DNA of 64,000 nt from Oceanospirillaceae bacterium. Lineage in GTDB: Bacteria; Pseudomonadota; Gammaproteobacteria; Pseudomonadales; Oceanobacteraceae. Made by a program: the position numbers and the translations under genes. Shown here piece by piece: positions 1-8,438 of the stretch (position 1 is the stretch's first letter; each line of letters opens with the position of its first letter). The stretch is taken from positions 38,674-102,673 of the forward strand of contig PBQA01000025.1 in NCBI GenBank assembly GCA_002724925.1, read 5' to 3'. The notes under the pieces are model-generated. The model was not told the origin of the DNA, did not search any database, and saw nothing but the letters and a program-made list of their open reading frames with translations.

Positions 1-63
1 ACCGCATCCGGAAGCCGTCAATACTTCCACTAAGACTGACTGGCTTTCAGTTTCTGCGCTCAT
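1..63 (-). CDS. 5' end of a thioredoxin/glutaredoxin-like gene (runs off window)
   Basis: On the minus strand an ATG at 63-61 opens a frame that stays open to the window edge. It reads MSAETESQSVL and then a segment containing VLTASGCG. The start overlaps the stop of the MerT-like gene by four bases (ATGA), so the two are probably translationally coupled. A beta-strand followed by a Cys in a TASGCG context resembles the active-site entry of small thioredoxin or glutaredoxin proteins found in metal-resistance clusters. Only 21 codons are visible, so the family is a guess; the reading frame and coupling are seen directly. Confidence 0.45.
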   Translation of the reverse strand, partial: MSAETESQSVLVEVLTASGCG

Positions 64-437
64 GACAGGCTTTGCAACCACAAAGTGAGCGGCAGCAAGG
101 CGTAAGCCGCAAAAAGGGAAAGCAGAAGTATCACTGTACTCGCCCACAATACTGCCTTTTGCCATCGCAAGCGGTTTTTGTCCGCTAGAGCGCAGACTTT
201 GATCCGATGCAATCGCCAGTAGCTATAAACTAATGCGGCAGCGGTTAAGGAAAATGTGACGACTTTGTACTGCGACAATGTCGTTAACCAAGGCATCACG
301 GCCACCATCGAAGCCACAGCGCTTCCGAGCCCAAGCGCGACCAATACAATTGGTAGCGCGCAACAGGTGGTACCGATAAGCGCGAGCCCCAGGCCGCTGA
401 AAAGAGAGGTATCGGTTTTCGCCTGTTCAGTGTTCAT
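60..437 (-). CDS. MerT-like metal ion transport membrane protein
   Basis: A 125-residue inner-membrane protein of the MerT type, which moves Hg(II) or related thiophilic metals from a periplasmic carrier to the cytoplasm. The first helix carries the vicinal pair Cys25-Cys26 in a TTCCALP motif, as in MerT. Hydrophobic segments lie near residues 14-45, 59-76 and 94-120. MerT also has a second cysteine pair in its cytoplasmic loop; here only one (Cys82 in RIKVCALADK) is obvious. The MerP-like gene lies 19 bp upstream and another gene starts inside the stop codon, so this is part of a minus-strand metal operon. The metal actually transported is not decidable from sequence. Confidence 0.8.
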   Translation of the reverse strand: MNTEQAKTDTSLFSGLGLALIGTTCCALPIVLVALGLGSAVASMVAVMPWLTTLSQYKVVTFSLTAAALVYSYWRLHRIKVCALADKNRLRWQKAVLWASTVILLLSLFAAYALLPLTLWLQSLS

Positions 438-456
438 CGAAATCTAATCATTGCGA

Positions 457-768
457 TCATTCTTTTTGAGGCTTTACGGGTTGCACCTGGAATTGGCGCA
501 AGGTAAACCCGGCGTCATTGATCAAGGTTTTAAGCGATGCTTGATTCATGGGTTCCAGCGTGTCCGCCTCAAAGATCACCAATCCATCATTCAATTTGAT
601 AATCACACTGGATTTATCTACGCCATCAAGCGCTTTGATTTTCTTTTCGATCCCGTAGGCACAATAAGGACAGGCCATGCCATCAACATGCAGCTCATAG
701 CGCCTGTCAGCCGCCTGCGCCATAAATGAAAGCATCATTAATGCTGCAATAAGTAAACACTGTCTCAT
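457..768 (-). CDS. MerP-like periplasmic heavy-metal-associated (HMA) protein
   Basis: A 103-residue secreted metal carrier. Residues 1-20 form a signal peptide (MRQCLLIAALMM..., cleaved after FMAQA). An HMA domain follows, with the metal-binding motif GMACPYC (Cys33 and Cys36). The usual MerP motif is GMTCxxC, and the CPYC spacing keeps the two cysteines. It presumably hands metal to the MerT-like protein encoded 19 bp downstream. The C-terminal tail (QVQPVKPQKE) is an extension beyond the compact HMA fold. Confidence 0.8.
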   Translation of the reverse strand: MRQCLLIAALMMLSFMAQAADRRYELHVDGMACPYCAYGIEKKIKALDGVDKSSVIIKLNDGLVIFEADTLEPMNQASLKTLINDAGFTLRQFQVQPVKPQKE

Positions 769-795
769 GGTTAAACTCCTAAAACGGTTGTCTCT

Positions 796-1017
796 TTACA
801 GGTGCCATTCCAGCTCAATTTTGGCACGGTAGTCGTCTTGCTCCTGATCGGCGGACAAATCATCGATGACGGGCAGTTGTAAGCCTGCCTTGAACGCAAA
901 ATTCTGATGTGTCCACATCAAACCGGGCGACAGAAACCATTGGTTCCCGCCCAGGTGCCTTTCCACACTTCCCGCGCCATTGTCGAAAACTGCATTTTGC
1001 GGCTGGCGGGGCGCCAC
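796..1017 (-). pseudogene. C-terminal fragment of an outer-membrane beta-barrel protein of a metal cluster
   Basis: About 70 residues ending in a barrel-like C-terminus, with alternating polar and hydrophobic strands and a final ELEWHL. The visible strands (NQWFLSPGLMWTH, NFAFKAGLQLPV, YRAKIELEWHL) look like the last three strands of a porin-like or transporter barrel often found beside mercury and copper genes. The usual N-terminus and signal peptide are absent. Just upstream of position 1017 the sequence turns into the coding strand of an RND pump running the other way, so the gene has been cut by a rearrangement. The GTG at 1017 is unlikely to be a real start. Confidence 0.6.
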
Positions 1018-2876
1018 ACCATCTTGGGCGCACCTTGAAATTGGACGAGCGCTTTCAAACGGTGTTTGCTGCCACTCGTGAGGTCTTCACCCCGAGTTTA
1101 ATCAGCGTGCTCGTGGTAATTCTGGTGAATCTGCCCATTCTGGCGCTGACCGGCGTGGAAGGAAAAATGTTTACCCCCATGGCGATGGCGGTAATCATGG
1201 CACTGTTGTCCGCATTGGTGTTGTCGCTGACCTTCGTTCCTGCGGCACTTGTCATGCGCGGACACATTGAGGAGAAGGAAAATTTTATAGTTCGTTCTTC
1301 CAAGTGGCTTTACGCACCAGTATTGGCGTGGGTCCTGAAGTTTCGCGTTTGGGTGCTGTCAATGACCCTGATATTCGTGATTATCGTAGGAACACTCGCA
1401 ACTAAAATGGGGACTGAATTTATCCCGAACCTGGATGAGGGTGATATCGCCGTCCAGGCGTTGCGAATACCCGGCACCAGCCTCAGCCAATCCCTGGATA
1501 TGCAATTTCGCCTGGAAAAAGCCGTGCTGGAAATGCCTGAAGTCAAAACCTACTTCTCGCGTGTCGGAACCGCTGAAGTCGCCAGCGATCCCATGGGGCC
1601 CAATATCTCTGATGGCTATGTCATGCTGAAAGACAAAAGTGAATGGCCTGATCCCGATAAAACCAAAGCCCACCTGCTGGAAGAAATGGGTGAAAAACTT
1701 TCGTTGTTGCCCGGCAATGCCTATGAGATCAGCCAACCGATCCAGCTTCGATTTAATGAATTGATTTCAGGTGTCAGATCGGATTTAGGGATCAAGGTAT
1801 TCGGCGATGATTTGCAGCAACTGTTGAAGTCGGGAAGCGAAATCGCCGCTGTACTGAACGGTATAGAGGGCACTGAAGGCGTAAAGGTGGAACAGGTGTC
1901 GGGCTTACCCATTTTGTCAGTCGAAGCGGATCGCTCCGCCCTGTATCGCTATGGCTTGAACGTTGCCGATGTGCAGGACGTCGTCGCTGCCGCCACAGGC
2001 GGTGAAGAGGCTGGGCTGATCTTTGAAGGTGACCAACGTTTCTCGATCGTCGTGCGCTTGGCAGAACGATTAAGGGCCGACGTGAGCGCCCTGGAGCGTT
2101 TGCCCGTACCCTTACCGGGCGGTGGCTATGTGCCGTTGCGTGAGGTCGCCAGACTGACGCTGGCACCCGGTCCCAATCAAATTTCCCGAGAAAACGGTAA
2201 ACGCCGATTGGTGGTCAGCGCCAATGTTCGCGGTCGTGATTTGGGAGGGTTTGTGGCTGAAGTACAGGGCAAAGTAGCACAGCAGGTCAAGTTACCGCCC
2301 GGCTATTGGCTAGCATACGGCGGTACCTTTGAACAACTGCAATCGGCGTCACAACGGTTAAGTTTGCTGGTGCCTGTGACACTGGTGATGATCTTTGCCC
2401 TGTTGATGATGACTTTTGGCTCAGCTAAAGATGCCGCACTGGTATTCAGTGGCGTGCCGCTGGCGCTGACCGGCGGCGTCATCGCCTTGTGGCTGCGTGA
2501 CATACCGCTGTCAATTACTGCCGGTGTCGGTTTTATCACCCTGTGCGGGGTATCGGTGCTGACGGGGGTTATGATGGTATCCGCATTTCGGGACGCGCTT
2601 AATCGTGGCGAAGTCATCGAGTCTGCGATTCAGAGTGGAGCTATGCTGAGGCTGCGGCCGATATTGATGGTCGCTTTGGTGGCCGCGCTCGGCTTTTTGC
2701 CCATGGCGCTCAACACCAGTACTGGGGCCGAAGTACAAAGGCCCTTAGCCACAGTAGTTATTGGCGGAATCCTTTCTTCTACTTTACTCACATTGTTGGT
2801 GTTGCCTGGTTTGTATCGTCTTGCATGGCGAAAACCGAAAGCATTGAATGGAAATGGCGAATCCATTGCACAATAA
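1017..2876 (+). pseudogene. N-terminally truncated CzcA/CusA-type heavy-metal RND efflux pump
   Basis: The frame from about position 1017 encodes the C-terminal 60 percent of a heavy-metal RND permease, from the segment around LDERFQTVF and GVEGKMFTPMA through the periplasmic domains to helices TM7-TM12 (GVSVLTGVMMVSAFR). Family members are about 1040 residues. Here some 400 N-terminal residues are missing, including TM1-TM4 with the conserved proton-relay Asp. The frame is open back to an ATG at 909, but codons before 1017 are antisense to the barrel fragment. The protein cannot form a normal pump. The 3' part is undamaged and is followed by PII-like and CDF genes, the usual partners of such pumps. 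Confidence 0.8.
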
Positions 2877-2952
2877 CTGACTAAAGCTCGCGGCATGTGA
2901 TTCATGCCGCGTGTCGTCTAACGTAACAGCAACACTTTATAGGAATATTCAC

Positions 2953-3267
2953 ATGAAACTAATCACGGCCTTCATTCATCATGTACGAACTGCCGACGTA
3001 ATCGATGCACTACACGATGCAGGCTACAAGAACATGGCAATGCTTGATATCAAAGGCACCTTGAAGCCGTTAGGGGAACAGGAGCTGGCCTATTCGTCCG
3101 AAGCTGGCGTGGTGATTTCAGAAGTTCAATTATCACTAGCCTGCGAAGACGAACAGGTTGATGCGGTGACAACTATCATCCGTAAAACTGGAAAAATTGG
3201 TGCTAACATTTCCGGATGGGTGTATGTCAGCCCCATTGAGCAGGCGCTACCTATAGACGGTCGTTAA
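2953..3267 (+). CDS. PII-like protein associated with metal RND pumps
   Basis: A 104-residue protein starting MKLITAFIHH, resembling the small GlnB/PII-like trimeric proteins that accompany czc-type efflux operons. The start at 2953 is chosen because AGGAA lies 9 bp upstream; an in-frame ATG at 2911 has no ribosome-binding site and would add an unrelated 14-residue tail. It shows the PII-like pattern of strand, helix and strand (MKLITAFIHHVRTADVIDAL, then EVQLSLACEDEQVDAVTTII). It lies 76 bp after the truncated pump. Its role is probably to sense metal or a nucleotide for the pump, which would be pointless now that the pump is broken. Confidence 0.65.
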   Translation: MKLITAFIHHVRTADVIDALHDAGYKNMAMLDIKGTLKPLGEQELAYSSEAGVVISEVQLSLACEDEQVDAVTTIIRKTGKIGANISGWVYVSPIEQALPIDGR

Positions 3268-3340
3268 CACTCCCGGTGTTGTGCGCGCTGGCTGCGTCCT
3301 CACCAGCGCCACAACACCGGAAACGCCTAGCGGAGGGGCT

Positions 3341-4222
3341 ATGCATAATCACGGTCACACCAGCAGTTCACAACGTATTGGCTGGGCGTTTTTTCTCAAC
3401 CTGGGTTTTACGCTTATTGAAATTGTCGGCGGCCTATTGACCAACAGCACCGCCATTATGGCGGATGCCGTTCACGACCTGGGCGACTGTATTTCCATCG
3501 GCCTCGCTTGGTTACTCAGCAAGGTCAGTGAGAAAGACTCTAATACTGATTTTACTTACGGATATCGCCGCCTGTCGTTATTAGGTGCCTTGATCAATGG
3601 CTTGGTACTCATTGCAGGGTCAGCTTGGGTCTTGTCAGAGGCTATCCCAAAACTGTTGCAACCTGAAATGCCTGTCGTCGAAGGGATGTTGGGATTGGCC
3701 ATTTTTGGTGTCATGGTCAATGGATTCGCTGCGTACAAGCTTAGTCATGGGAAAACACTTAACGAAAAAGTCTTGAACTGGCATTTATTGGAAGATGTAC
3801 TGGGTTGGGTGGCTGTCCTGATTGTATCCATTGTGCTGCTTTTTGTAGATTGGCCTATTTTAGATCCAGCACTGTCTATCGTTTTTACCCTCTATATCTT
3901 GTTCGGTGTAGAAAAAAACCTTTGGAGTACCACTCGATTGTTTCTTCAGGCAGCACCCGACAAAGCACTGTCAGAGTCACTTCACCAATGTCTGTCCACG
4001 CTTGATGACGTCCGTAGTGTTCACCACCTACACCTGTGGTCACTCGATGGTGAGCATCATGTGCTTACTGCACATTTGGTATTGCGATGCGCATTAACCT
4101 TGGAGCAGCAACTTCATTTGAAAAGGACAATTGCTGATCGTCTCAGAGAGTTCGATCTCGCGCATACGACCATTGAATTCGAATTTGGAGAGGAGGCGTG
4201 TCGAGATGCGGGCGTTATCTGA
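3341..4222 (+). CDS. Cation diffusion facilitator (CzcD/ZitB-like zinc or cobalt exporter)
   Basis: A 293-residue CDF transporter that exports divalent cations (Zn, Co or Cd) in exchange for protons. It begins MHNHGH, a short His-rich N-terminus. Six helices are visible. The TM2 metal site reads HDLGD (about residues 44-48), and the TM5 site reads HLLED. The cytoplasmic ferredoxin-like domain contains a His-rich strand (SVHHLHLW) and HHVLTAHLV. The start at 3341 is preceded by GGAGGGG; an in-frame start at 3281 lacks such a site. It is probably cotranscribed with the PII-like gene 73 bp upstream, and seems to be the only intact metal exporter left in the cluster. Confidence 0.88.
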   Translation: MHNHGHTSSSQRIGWAFFLNLGFTLIEIVGGLLTNSTAIMADAVHDLGDCISIGLAWLLSKVSEKDSNTDFTYGYRRLSLLGALINGLVLIAGSAWVLSEAIPKLLQPEMPVVEGMLGLAIFGVMVNGFAAYKLSHGKTLNEKVLNWHLLEDVLGWVAVLIVSIVLLFVDWPILDPALSIVFTLYILFGVEKNLWSTTRLFLQAAPDKALSESLHQCLSTLDDVRSVHHLHLWSLDGEHHVLTAHLVLRCALTLEQQLHLKRTIADRLREFDLAHTTIEFEFGEEACRDAGVI

Positions 4223-4260
4223 AACCCACGCCGTTGGATTTCATTTGTAAATTCAGGTCA

Positions 4261-4683
4261 TCACACAAGTACATCGACATGGTTACCCAATGTTTCAATC
4301 GAAGCGGTATTAATCTCACTTTTTTCTTGTGCAGCCATCATAATTGCTTGTTGAGAGGCTTTACGATCCTGTGGTGTGGGATCAGTGGGTGCCATGGACG
4401 CCATTCGTATTAGTTGGGCTTTTTCCAGCGTTGCTTGGGGATCATTGGGTTCAGATGAAGTATCAAACACGACATCATCTGAGACGACATAAAGTTCGCC
4501 ATCGAGAGAACTATACTGGTAATTGGGTGGTGAACTGTGCTGTGTCGTAACCGTAACGGCGAGATGAGATTCGACATGCCGCTGAATTTGAGTCTGAGAA
4601 AGCTCTAATTGTTTGCGCTCATTCGAGTTGTCGCCAGACTTGGTCTCTGTGTCGCGCGCTGAATTGGTAGATGAATTGCTCAA
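4261..4683 (-). CDS. Degenerate SprA-related protein
   Basis: About 140 residues resembling the SprA-related family. The part RMASMAPTDPTPQDRKASQQA matches the conserved region following a GEVSFD-like strand (here DDVVFDTSS). Family members carry an HExxH zinc-protease-like motif in an AHEQAH context; here the same place reads RHVESHLA, so the glutamate is lost. No ATG is available: the frame opens with TTG at 4683 and a stop lies at 4705. It may therefore be a shortened relic. It is convergent with the CDF gene (38 bp gap). The family call rests on recalled motifs and is tentative. Confidence 0.45.
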   Translation of the reverse strand: MSNSSTNSARDTETKSGDNSNERKQLELSQTQIQRHVESHLAVTVTTQHSSPPNYQYSSLDGELYVVSDDVVFDTSSEPNDPQATLEKAQLIRMASMAPTDPTPQDRKASQQAIMMAAQEKSEINTASIETLGNHVDVLV

Positions 4684-4792
4684 AGGCGCTGATCCAGGGG
4701 CAATTCAAGCAACTACAGGACTCGCTGTGATCTCGTAAGAGCCAAATTTGTCGGTTCTTCCACAGGCCTCCTAGAAGTCGGCGGTATTCCTG

Positions 4793-4813
4793 ATTACGCA
4801 TATCATGCGTAAT
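4793..4813. promoter_or_regulatory. 9-bp inverted repeat, operator-like
   Basis: ATTACGCAT and ATGCGTAAT form a perfect inverted repeat with a 3-bp spacer, in the non-coding stretch upstream of the SprA-related gene. The next bases (GCGCGTAAC) partly repeat the right arm. An AT-rich tract follows at 4822-4870. This has the form of a dimeric repressor site. No nearby regulator gene is visible, so the binding protein is unknown. Confidence 0.35.
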
Positions 4814-4886
4814 TGCGCGTAACTTTAAATAATTCTAATAAGATCAATCGGTTATTGACCTCTAAATTACGTGGATAAGGGCTATT

Positions 4887-4944
4887 GGACGGAAACCTGC
4901 GGTTACGATGTGGTCGCGGGACTCAAAACCGTAGGTTTTCGTTC
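4887..4944. repeat. Imperfect 18-bp inverted repeat at the edge of the metal segment
   Basis: The arm at 4887-4904 (GGACGGAAACCTGCGGTT) and the arm at 4927-4944 pair at 15 of 18 positions, and at all 18 if G-T pairs are allowed, around a 22-base loop. It lies within 20 bp of the point where the truncated aminotransferase stops matching its family. It could be the remnant end of an inserted element or a recombination hairpin. The terminal sequences do not match a known transposon end that I can recall. Confidence 0.4.
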
Positions 4945-5468
4945 AAATGCCCCCGCTGGTCCATTTTCGCGAGATTTACCCGGGTTCCTGTGGCGTACTG
5001 TACGGCTGAGATCGACACCAGACGTGGTGTTTCGGATATGGCCTGAAACAGTTCTGCTTCGGGGTTCTCACCTGCGAGGGAAACCTTGCGGACAATCACC
5101 CCCTGATTCTTGAGGGACTCCCAGACAATGGAGTTCGATGGAAACTCTTCATCGGAAATAACAACCGTATCACCTGGACGCCAGTCGATGCCGTAAGCGA
5201 CAAATGAAAGGGCCTCGGAAGTATTCTTCACCAGGGCGACAGAGTCGACAGGCGCATTAATAAGCCTGGCCAGGTTCAAACGAAGTTGTTTCTCTATCTC
5301 CAGCCAGTGTGGATAGTCGGCGGCTCCCTTGGCTACGTTTTCTTCAGCAAACCGGGCAACGGCTTTACTGGCTGATATTGGCCACGGAGCGACAGCAGCA
5401 TGATTCAGGTACATGCATTGTTCATTGACCGGAAACTCCTGTTCCAGTGCTGAATTCAACTGATCCAT
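4923..5468 (-). pseudogene. Truncated class V aminotransferase (cysteine-desulfurase-like)
   Basis: The ORF gives the first half of a fold-type I PLP enzyme: YLNHAAVAPWP near the N-terminus, then VALVKNTSEALSFVA, DEEFPSNSIVW and VSISAVQYATGTRV. Family members are about 375-400 residues. This one stops at 181, before the Asp and Lys that bind PLP. Similarity ends around MDQRGHL (about 4955-4963), followed by unrelated codons and a stop. The gene is read away from the protease at 5529 and shares its promoter region. The truncation marks the junction with the metal segment to the left. The product is almost certainly inactive. Confidence 0.75.
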
Positions 5469-5528
5469 TTTAGTGGGTCCTTATCTGCTGTTAAGATGAT
5501 GGCTGTTCTCAGGGATCATGCTATCGAC

Positions 5529-8438
5529 ATGTCAGAAACTATGCAGCACTCTTCGTTTAAAAAAGTATCATCTACGCCAGTCGACTCTCTAAATATCGTT
5601 ATTGAGCACTATGAACACATAAAGACGGGCGCCCCGCATTACCATATCCGTAGCGAGCATGAGGAAAAAGCCTTCCTGCTCGCCGTCAGGACCATGCCGC
5701 ACGACTCAACCGGTGTGGCGCATATTCTTGAACATACCGCGCTTTGTGGCAGCGAGAAATTCCCGGTCCGTGATCCGTTCTTTATGATGACCCGTCGGTC
5801 GCTGAATACTTTTATGAATGCGATGACCAGTAGTGACTGGACTGCGTATCCCTTTGCTTCGCAGAATGATAAAGACTTCCTGAATCTGTTGGATGTTTAT
5901 CTCGACGCTGTCTTCTTCGCCAATCTTGATGAATTGGATTTTGCGCAGGAAGGTCATCGCATTGAACTTGCCGATAAAGATGACCCGAACTCAGCACTTG
6001 AATACAAAGGTGTTGTTTTCAATGAAATGAAAGGCGCCATGTCATCGCCCGTATCCCAGCTTTGGCAGGGAATCAGCGGAGAGCTATTCCCGACAACGAC
6101 CTATCATTACAACAGCGGCGGTGAGCCCGAGAATATTCTCGACCTGTCGTATCAGGAATTGCTTGATTTCTATCGCAGTCATTACCACCCAACGAACGCC
6201 ATTATCATGACATTCGGGGATATGGAAGTGGCAGACATTCAGTACCGGATGGATCAGCAGGCATTGAGTCGCTTTGATAAACAGGACAGGCAATTGCGGG
6301 TAGAGCCTGAACGGCGTTTTTCAGAGCCTCAACATAAAGAAGCGCTCTACGGCGTTGATTCGGATGACCTGAGTGCCAAAACCCACCACGTCATTGGTTG
6401 GCTGTTGGGTGATTCTATTGATCTCGATGCCCAACTTGAGGCTAACCTGCTGAGTCAGGTGCTGCTTGATAACAGTGCCTCTCCGTTGCGTCGGGCTCTT
6501 GAGGAAAGTGATCTTGGTACGACACCGTCACCTCTCTGCGGTCTGGAAGATTCTAACCGCGAAATGTCGTTCATGTGTGGACTTGAGGGTAGTGAGCCGG
6601 AGCACGCTGAGGCGGTTGAAGCCCTGATCCTCAATACCCTCGAGAAAGTTGCCGAAGAGGGCGTTCCTGTCGAAATGGTTGAAGCAGCTCTGCATCAGCT
6701 CGAGCTTCATCAACGCGAGATAGGAGGGGACCATTACCCTTATGGGTTGCAGCTGATCCTGACTGCACTGCCTGCTGCAACACACTATGGTGATCCTGTT
6801 GCATTACTGAACCTTGATCCGGCACTCGAACGTTTACGTGCTAAGGCATCGTCGCCAGGCTTCATATCAGACGCTGTCAGGCAGCTGCTTCTTACCAATA
6901 CCCACCGTGTCCGCTATACCCTTAAGCCTTCCAGTACCTTGAATGCCGAAAAGGCGGACAAAGAAAAAGCTCGCCTGGAGAATGAACGTGCGAACATGTC
7001 AGACGCCGATATCCAGGCATTGAAGGATAAGGCAGAGGCACTGGAAGCCCGGCAGGTGCAGGAAGATGATCCCGACGTTCTTCCGAAAGTAGGGCTTGAG
7101 GATATTCGCCCTGAGCTGACATACGTTGCGCCTACCGCTGAGCGGTCTGATCACATCGAGACCACAGAGTATGTCACCGGTACGAATGGAATTATCTATC
7201 AGCAGGCAATGCTCAATCTGCCCCCAATGACCCGTGAGCAAATGACCTGGTTGCCTTTCTATACTCAGGCATGGACAGAAGCCGGTGCTGGCGGGAATTC
7301 GTATCTGACTCAGCAGCAACGCCAGACAGAGGTGCTGGGGTCTCTGACGTCTTACGCCTCGGTGAAAGGTGATATCGAAGACTGTAATCGTCTCTCGGGG
7401 TACCTGGTGATGACGGGTAAGGCATTGGGGAACCGCGCGGAGCCGTTCTCCGACATGATTCGGGAAACCTGGAAAAGTGCAGACTTCAGCGAAGAAGGCC
7501 GCCTCAAGGACCTGTTAAATCAGGCTCGTGCTCGTAAAGAGCAAGGCATAACGGGCAGTGGTCATGCGCTTGCAATGTCGGCAGCCGCAGCGCCGATCAA
7601 TCGCACGGCGGATTTGATGAATACACTCGGCGGGCTGCCGCAGGCTAAACGCCTGAAAGAAAGAACAGAGCGCTTCGCCTCGGACGGCGCAGGCTTTGTC
7701 TCCGAGGCACTTCGCGATATCAATTCTCTGATCAAAGATGGTCCGGATTCAATACTTCTCGTTCATGATGAGCAAAATGCAGCGCAGCATATTGCAGCAG
7801 CTTGTAAAGACTGGGATAATGCGAATCATTATCGGAAAGATTGCATTGACTGGAGTGCCACGTCAATGGCGAGCTATTGGATGGTCGATTCACAGGTGAA
7901 CTTCTGTGCGTGGGCTATTCCAACCGTGACGCTCGACCATCCGGATGCAGCGGCGCTTGCCGTTCTGGGTGGCGTGCTTCGCAACGGCTACCTTCACACC
8001 GCTATTCGCGAGAAAGGCGGAGCGTATGGGGCCGGAGCATCTCAGGATTCCTCTCTCGGGTGTTTTAAATTCTTCACCTACCGCGACCCGCGAACCGAGG
8101 GCAGCTTCGATGATTTTGCGAAATCCCTGGGTTGGGTATTGAATCGCACCAACGGAGATGACCTGATTGAACAGTCCGTTCTCGGGATTATTGGCAGCCT
8201 CGACCGTCCGGGGTCGCCAGCAGGAGAAGCCAAGCAAGCGTTTCATATGGATAAGTCAGGACGCACGCAGGTTGTGCGACAGCTGTTCCGCGATCGCCTG
8301 CTAAAGGTAAGCTGGGCGGATGTACTGCAAGTGACGGATAAATACCTGGTGGGTCAGGATGGTCATCGAGCTGTCGTGGCACCACGCGGGACTGCAGAGA
8401 TAGCAAGTAAACTCGGACTGACAATAGGAGAGTACTGA
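5529..8438 (+). CDS. M16C presequence-protease-like (PreP) zinc metalloprotease
   Basis: A 969-residue insulinase-family peptidase of the PreP/M16C type, which degrades peptides inside a closed two-half chamber. The inverted zinc motif HILEH (His65, Glu68, His69) sits in TGVAHILEHTALCG. The conserved stretch SLNTFMNAMTSSDWTAYPF follows, and the third ligand region reads FNEMKGAM. No signal peptide is seen, so it is cytoplasmic. Two starts are possible. The one at 5529 (MSETMQHSSF) looks like the family N-terminus; the ATG at 5496 would add 11 residues. It is followed with no gap by the DUF3450 gene, so it may be cotranscribed with the TonB operon. Confidence 0.9.
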   Translation: MSETMQHSSFKKVSSTPVDSLNIVIEHYEHIKTGAPHYHIRSEHEEKAFLLAVRTMPHDSTGVAHILEHTALCGSEKFPVRDPFFMMTRRSLNTFMNAMTSSDWTAYPFASQNDKDFLNLLDVYLDAVFFANLDELDFAQEGHRIELADKDDPNSALEYKGVVFNEMKGAMSSPVSQLWQGISGELFPTTTYHYNSGGEPENILDLSYQELLDFYRSHYHPTNAIIMTFGDMEVADIQYRMDQQALSRFDKQDRQLRVEPERRFSEPQHKEALYGVDSDDLSAKTHHVIGWLLGDSIDLDAQLEANLLSQVLLDNSASPLRRALEESDLGTTPSPLCGLEDSNREMSFMCGLEGSEPEHAEAVEALILNTLEKVAEEGVPVEMVEAALHQLELHQREIGGDHYPYGLQLILTALPAATHYGDPVALLNLDPALERLRAKASSPGFISDAVRQLLLTNTHRVRYTLKPSSTLNAEKADKEKARLENERANMSDADIQALKDKAEALEARQVQEDDPDVLPKVGLEDIRPELTYVAPTAERSDHIETTEYVTGTNGIIYQQAMLNLPPMTREQMTWLPFYTQAWTEAGAGGNSYLTQQQRQTEVLGSLTSYASVKGDIEDCNRLSGYLVMTGKALGNRAEPFSDMIRETWKSADFSEEGRLKDLLNQARARKEQGITGSGHALAMSAAAAPINRTADLMNTLGGLPQAKRLKERTERFASDGAGFVSEALRDINSLIKDGPDSILLVHDEQNAAQHIAAACKDWDNANHYRKDCIDWSATSMASYWMVDSQVNFCAWAIPTVTLDHPDAAALAVLGGVLRNGYLHTAIREKGGAYGAGASQDSSLGCFKFFTYRDPRTEGSFDDFAKSLGWVLNRTNGDDLIEQSVLGIIGSLDRPGSPAGEAKQAFHMDKSGRTQVVRQLFRDRLLKVSWADVLQVTDKYLVGQDGHRAVVAPRGTAEIASKLGLTIGEY

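Noticed and set aside
909..1016. Native N-terminus for the CzcA-like protein starting at 909
   Set aside because: These codons are antisense to a barrel-protein fragment that has a convincing frame of its own.
4619..4801. Separate 60-residue gene overlapping the SprA-related frame
   Set aside because: It lies in another frame with low-complexity aromatic and basic content and no ribosome site; it is more likely a shadow or, at best, a frameshifted remnant.
4859..4874. 16-bp match (CCTCTAAATTACGTGG) to 27247-27262 in gspL
   Set aside because: A match of this length is expected about once by chance in a window of this size, and the flanks do not match.
4887..4944. Integron attC site
   Set aside because: The hairpin lacks the expected RYYYAAC and GTTRRRY core sites at its ends and no integron integrase is in the window.
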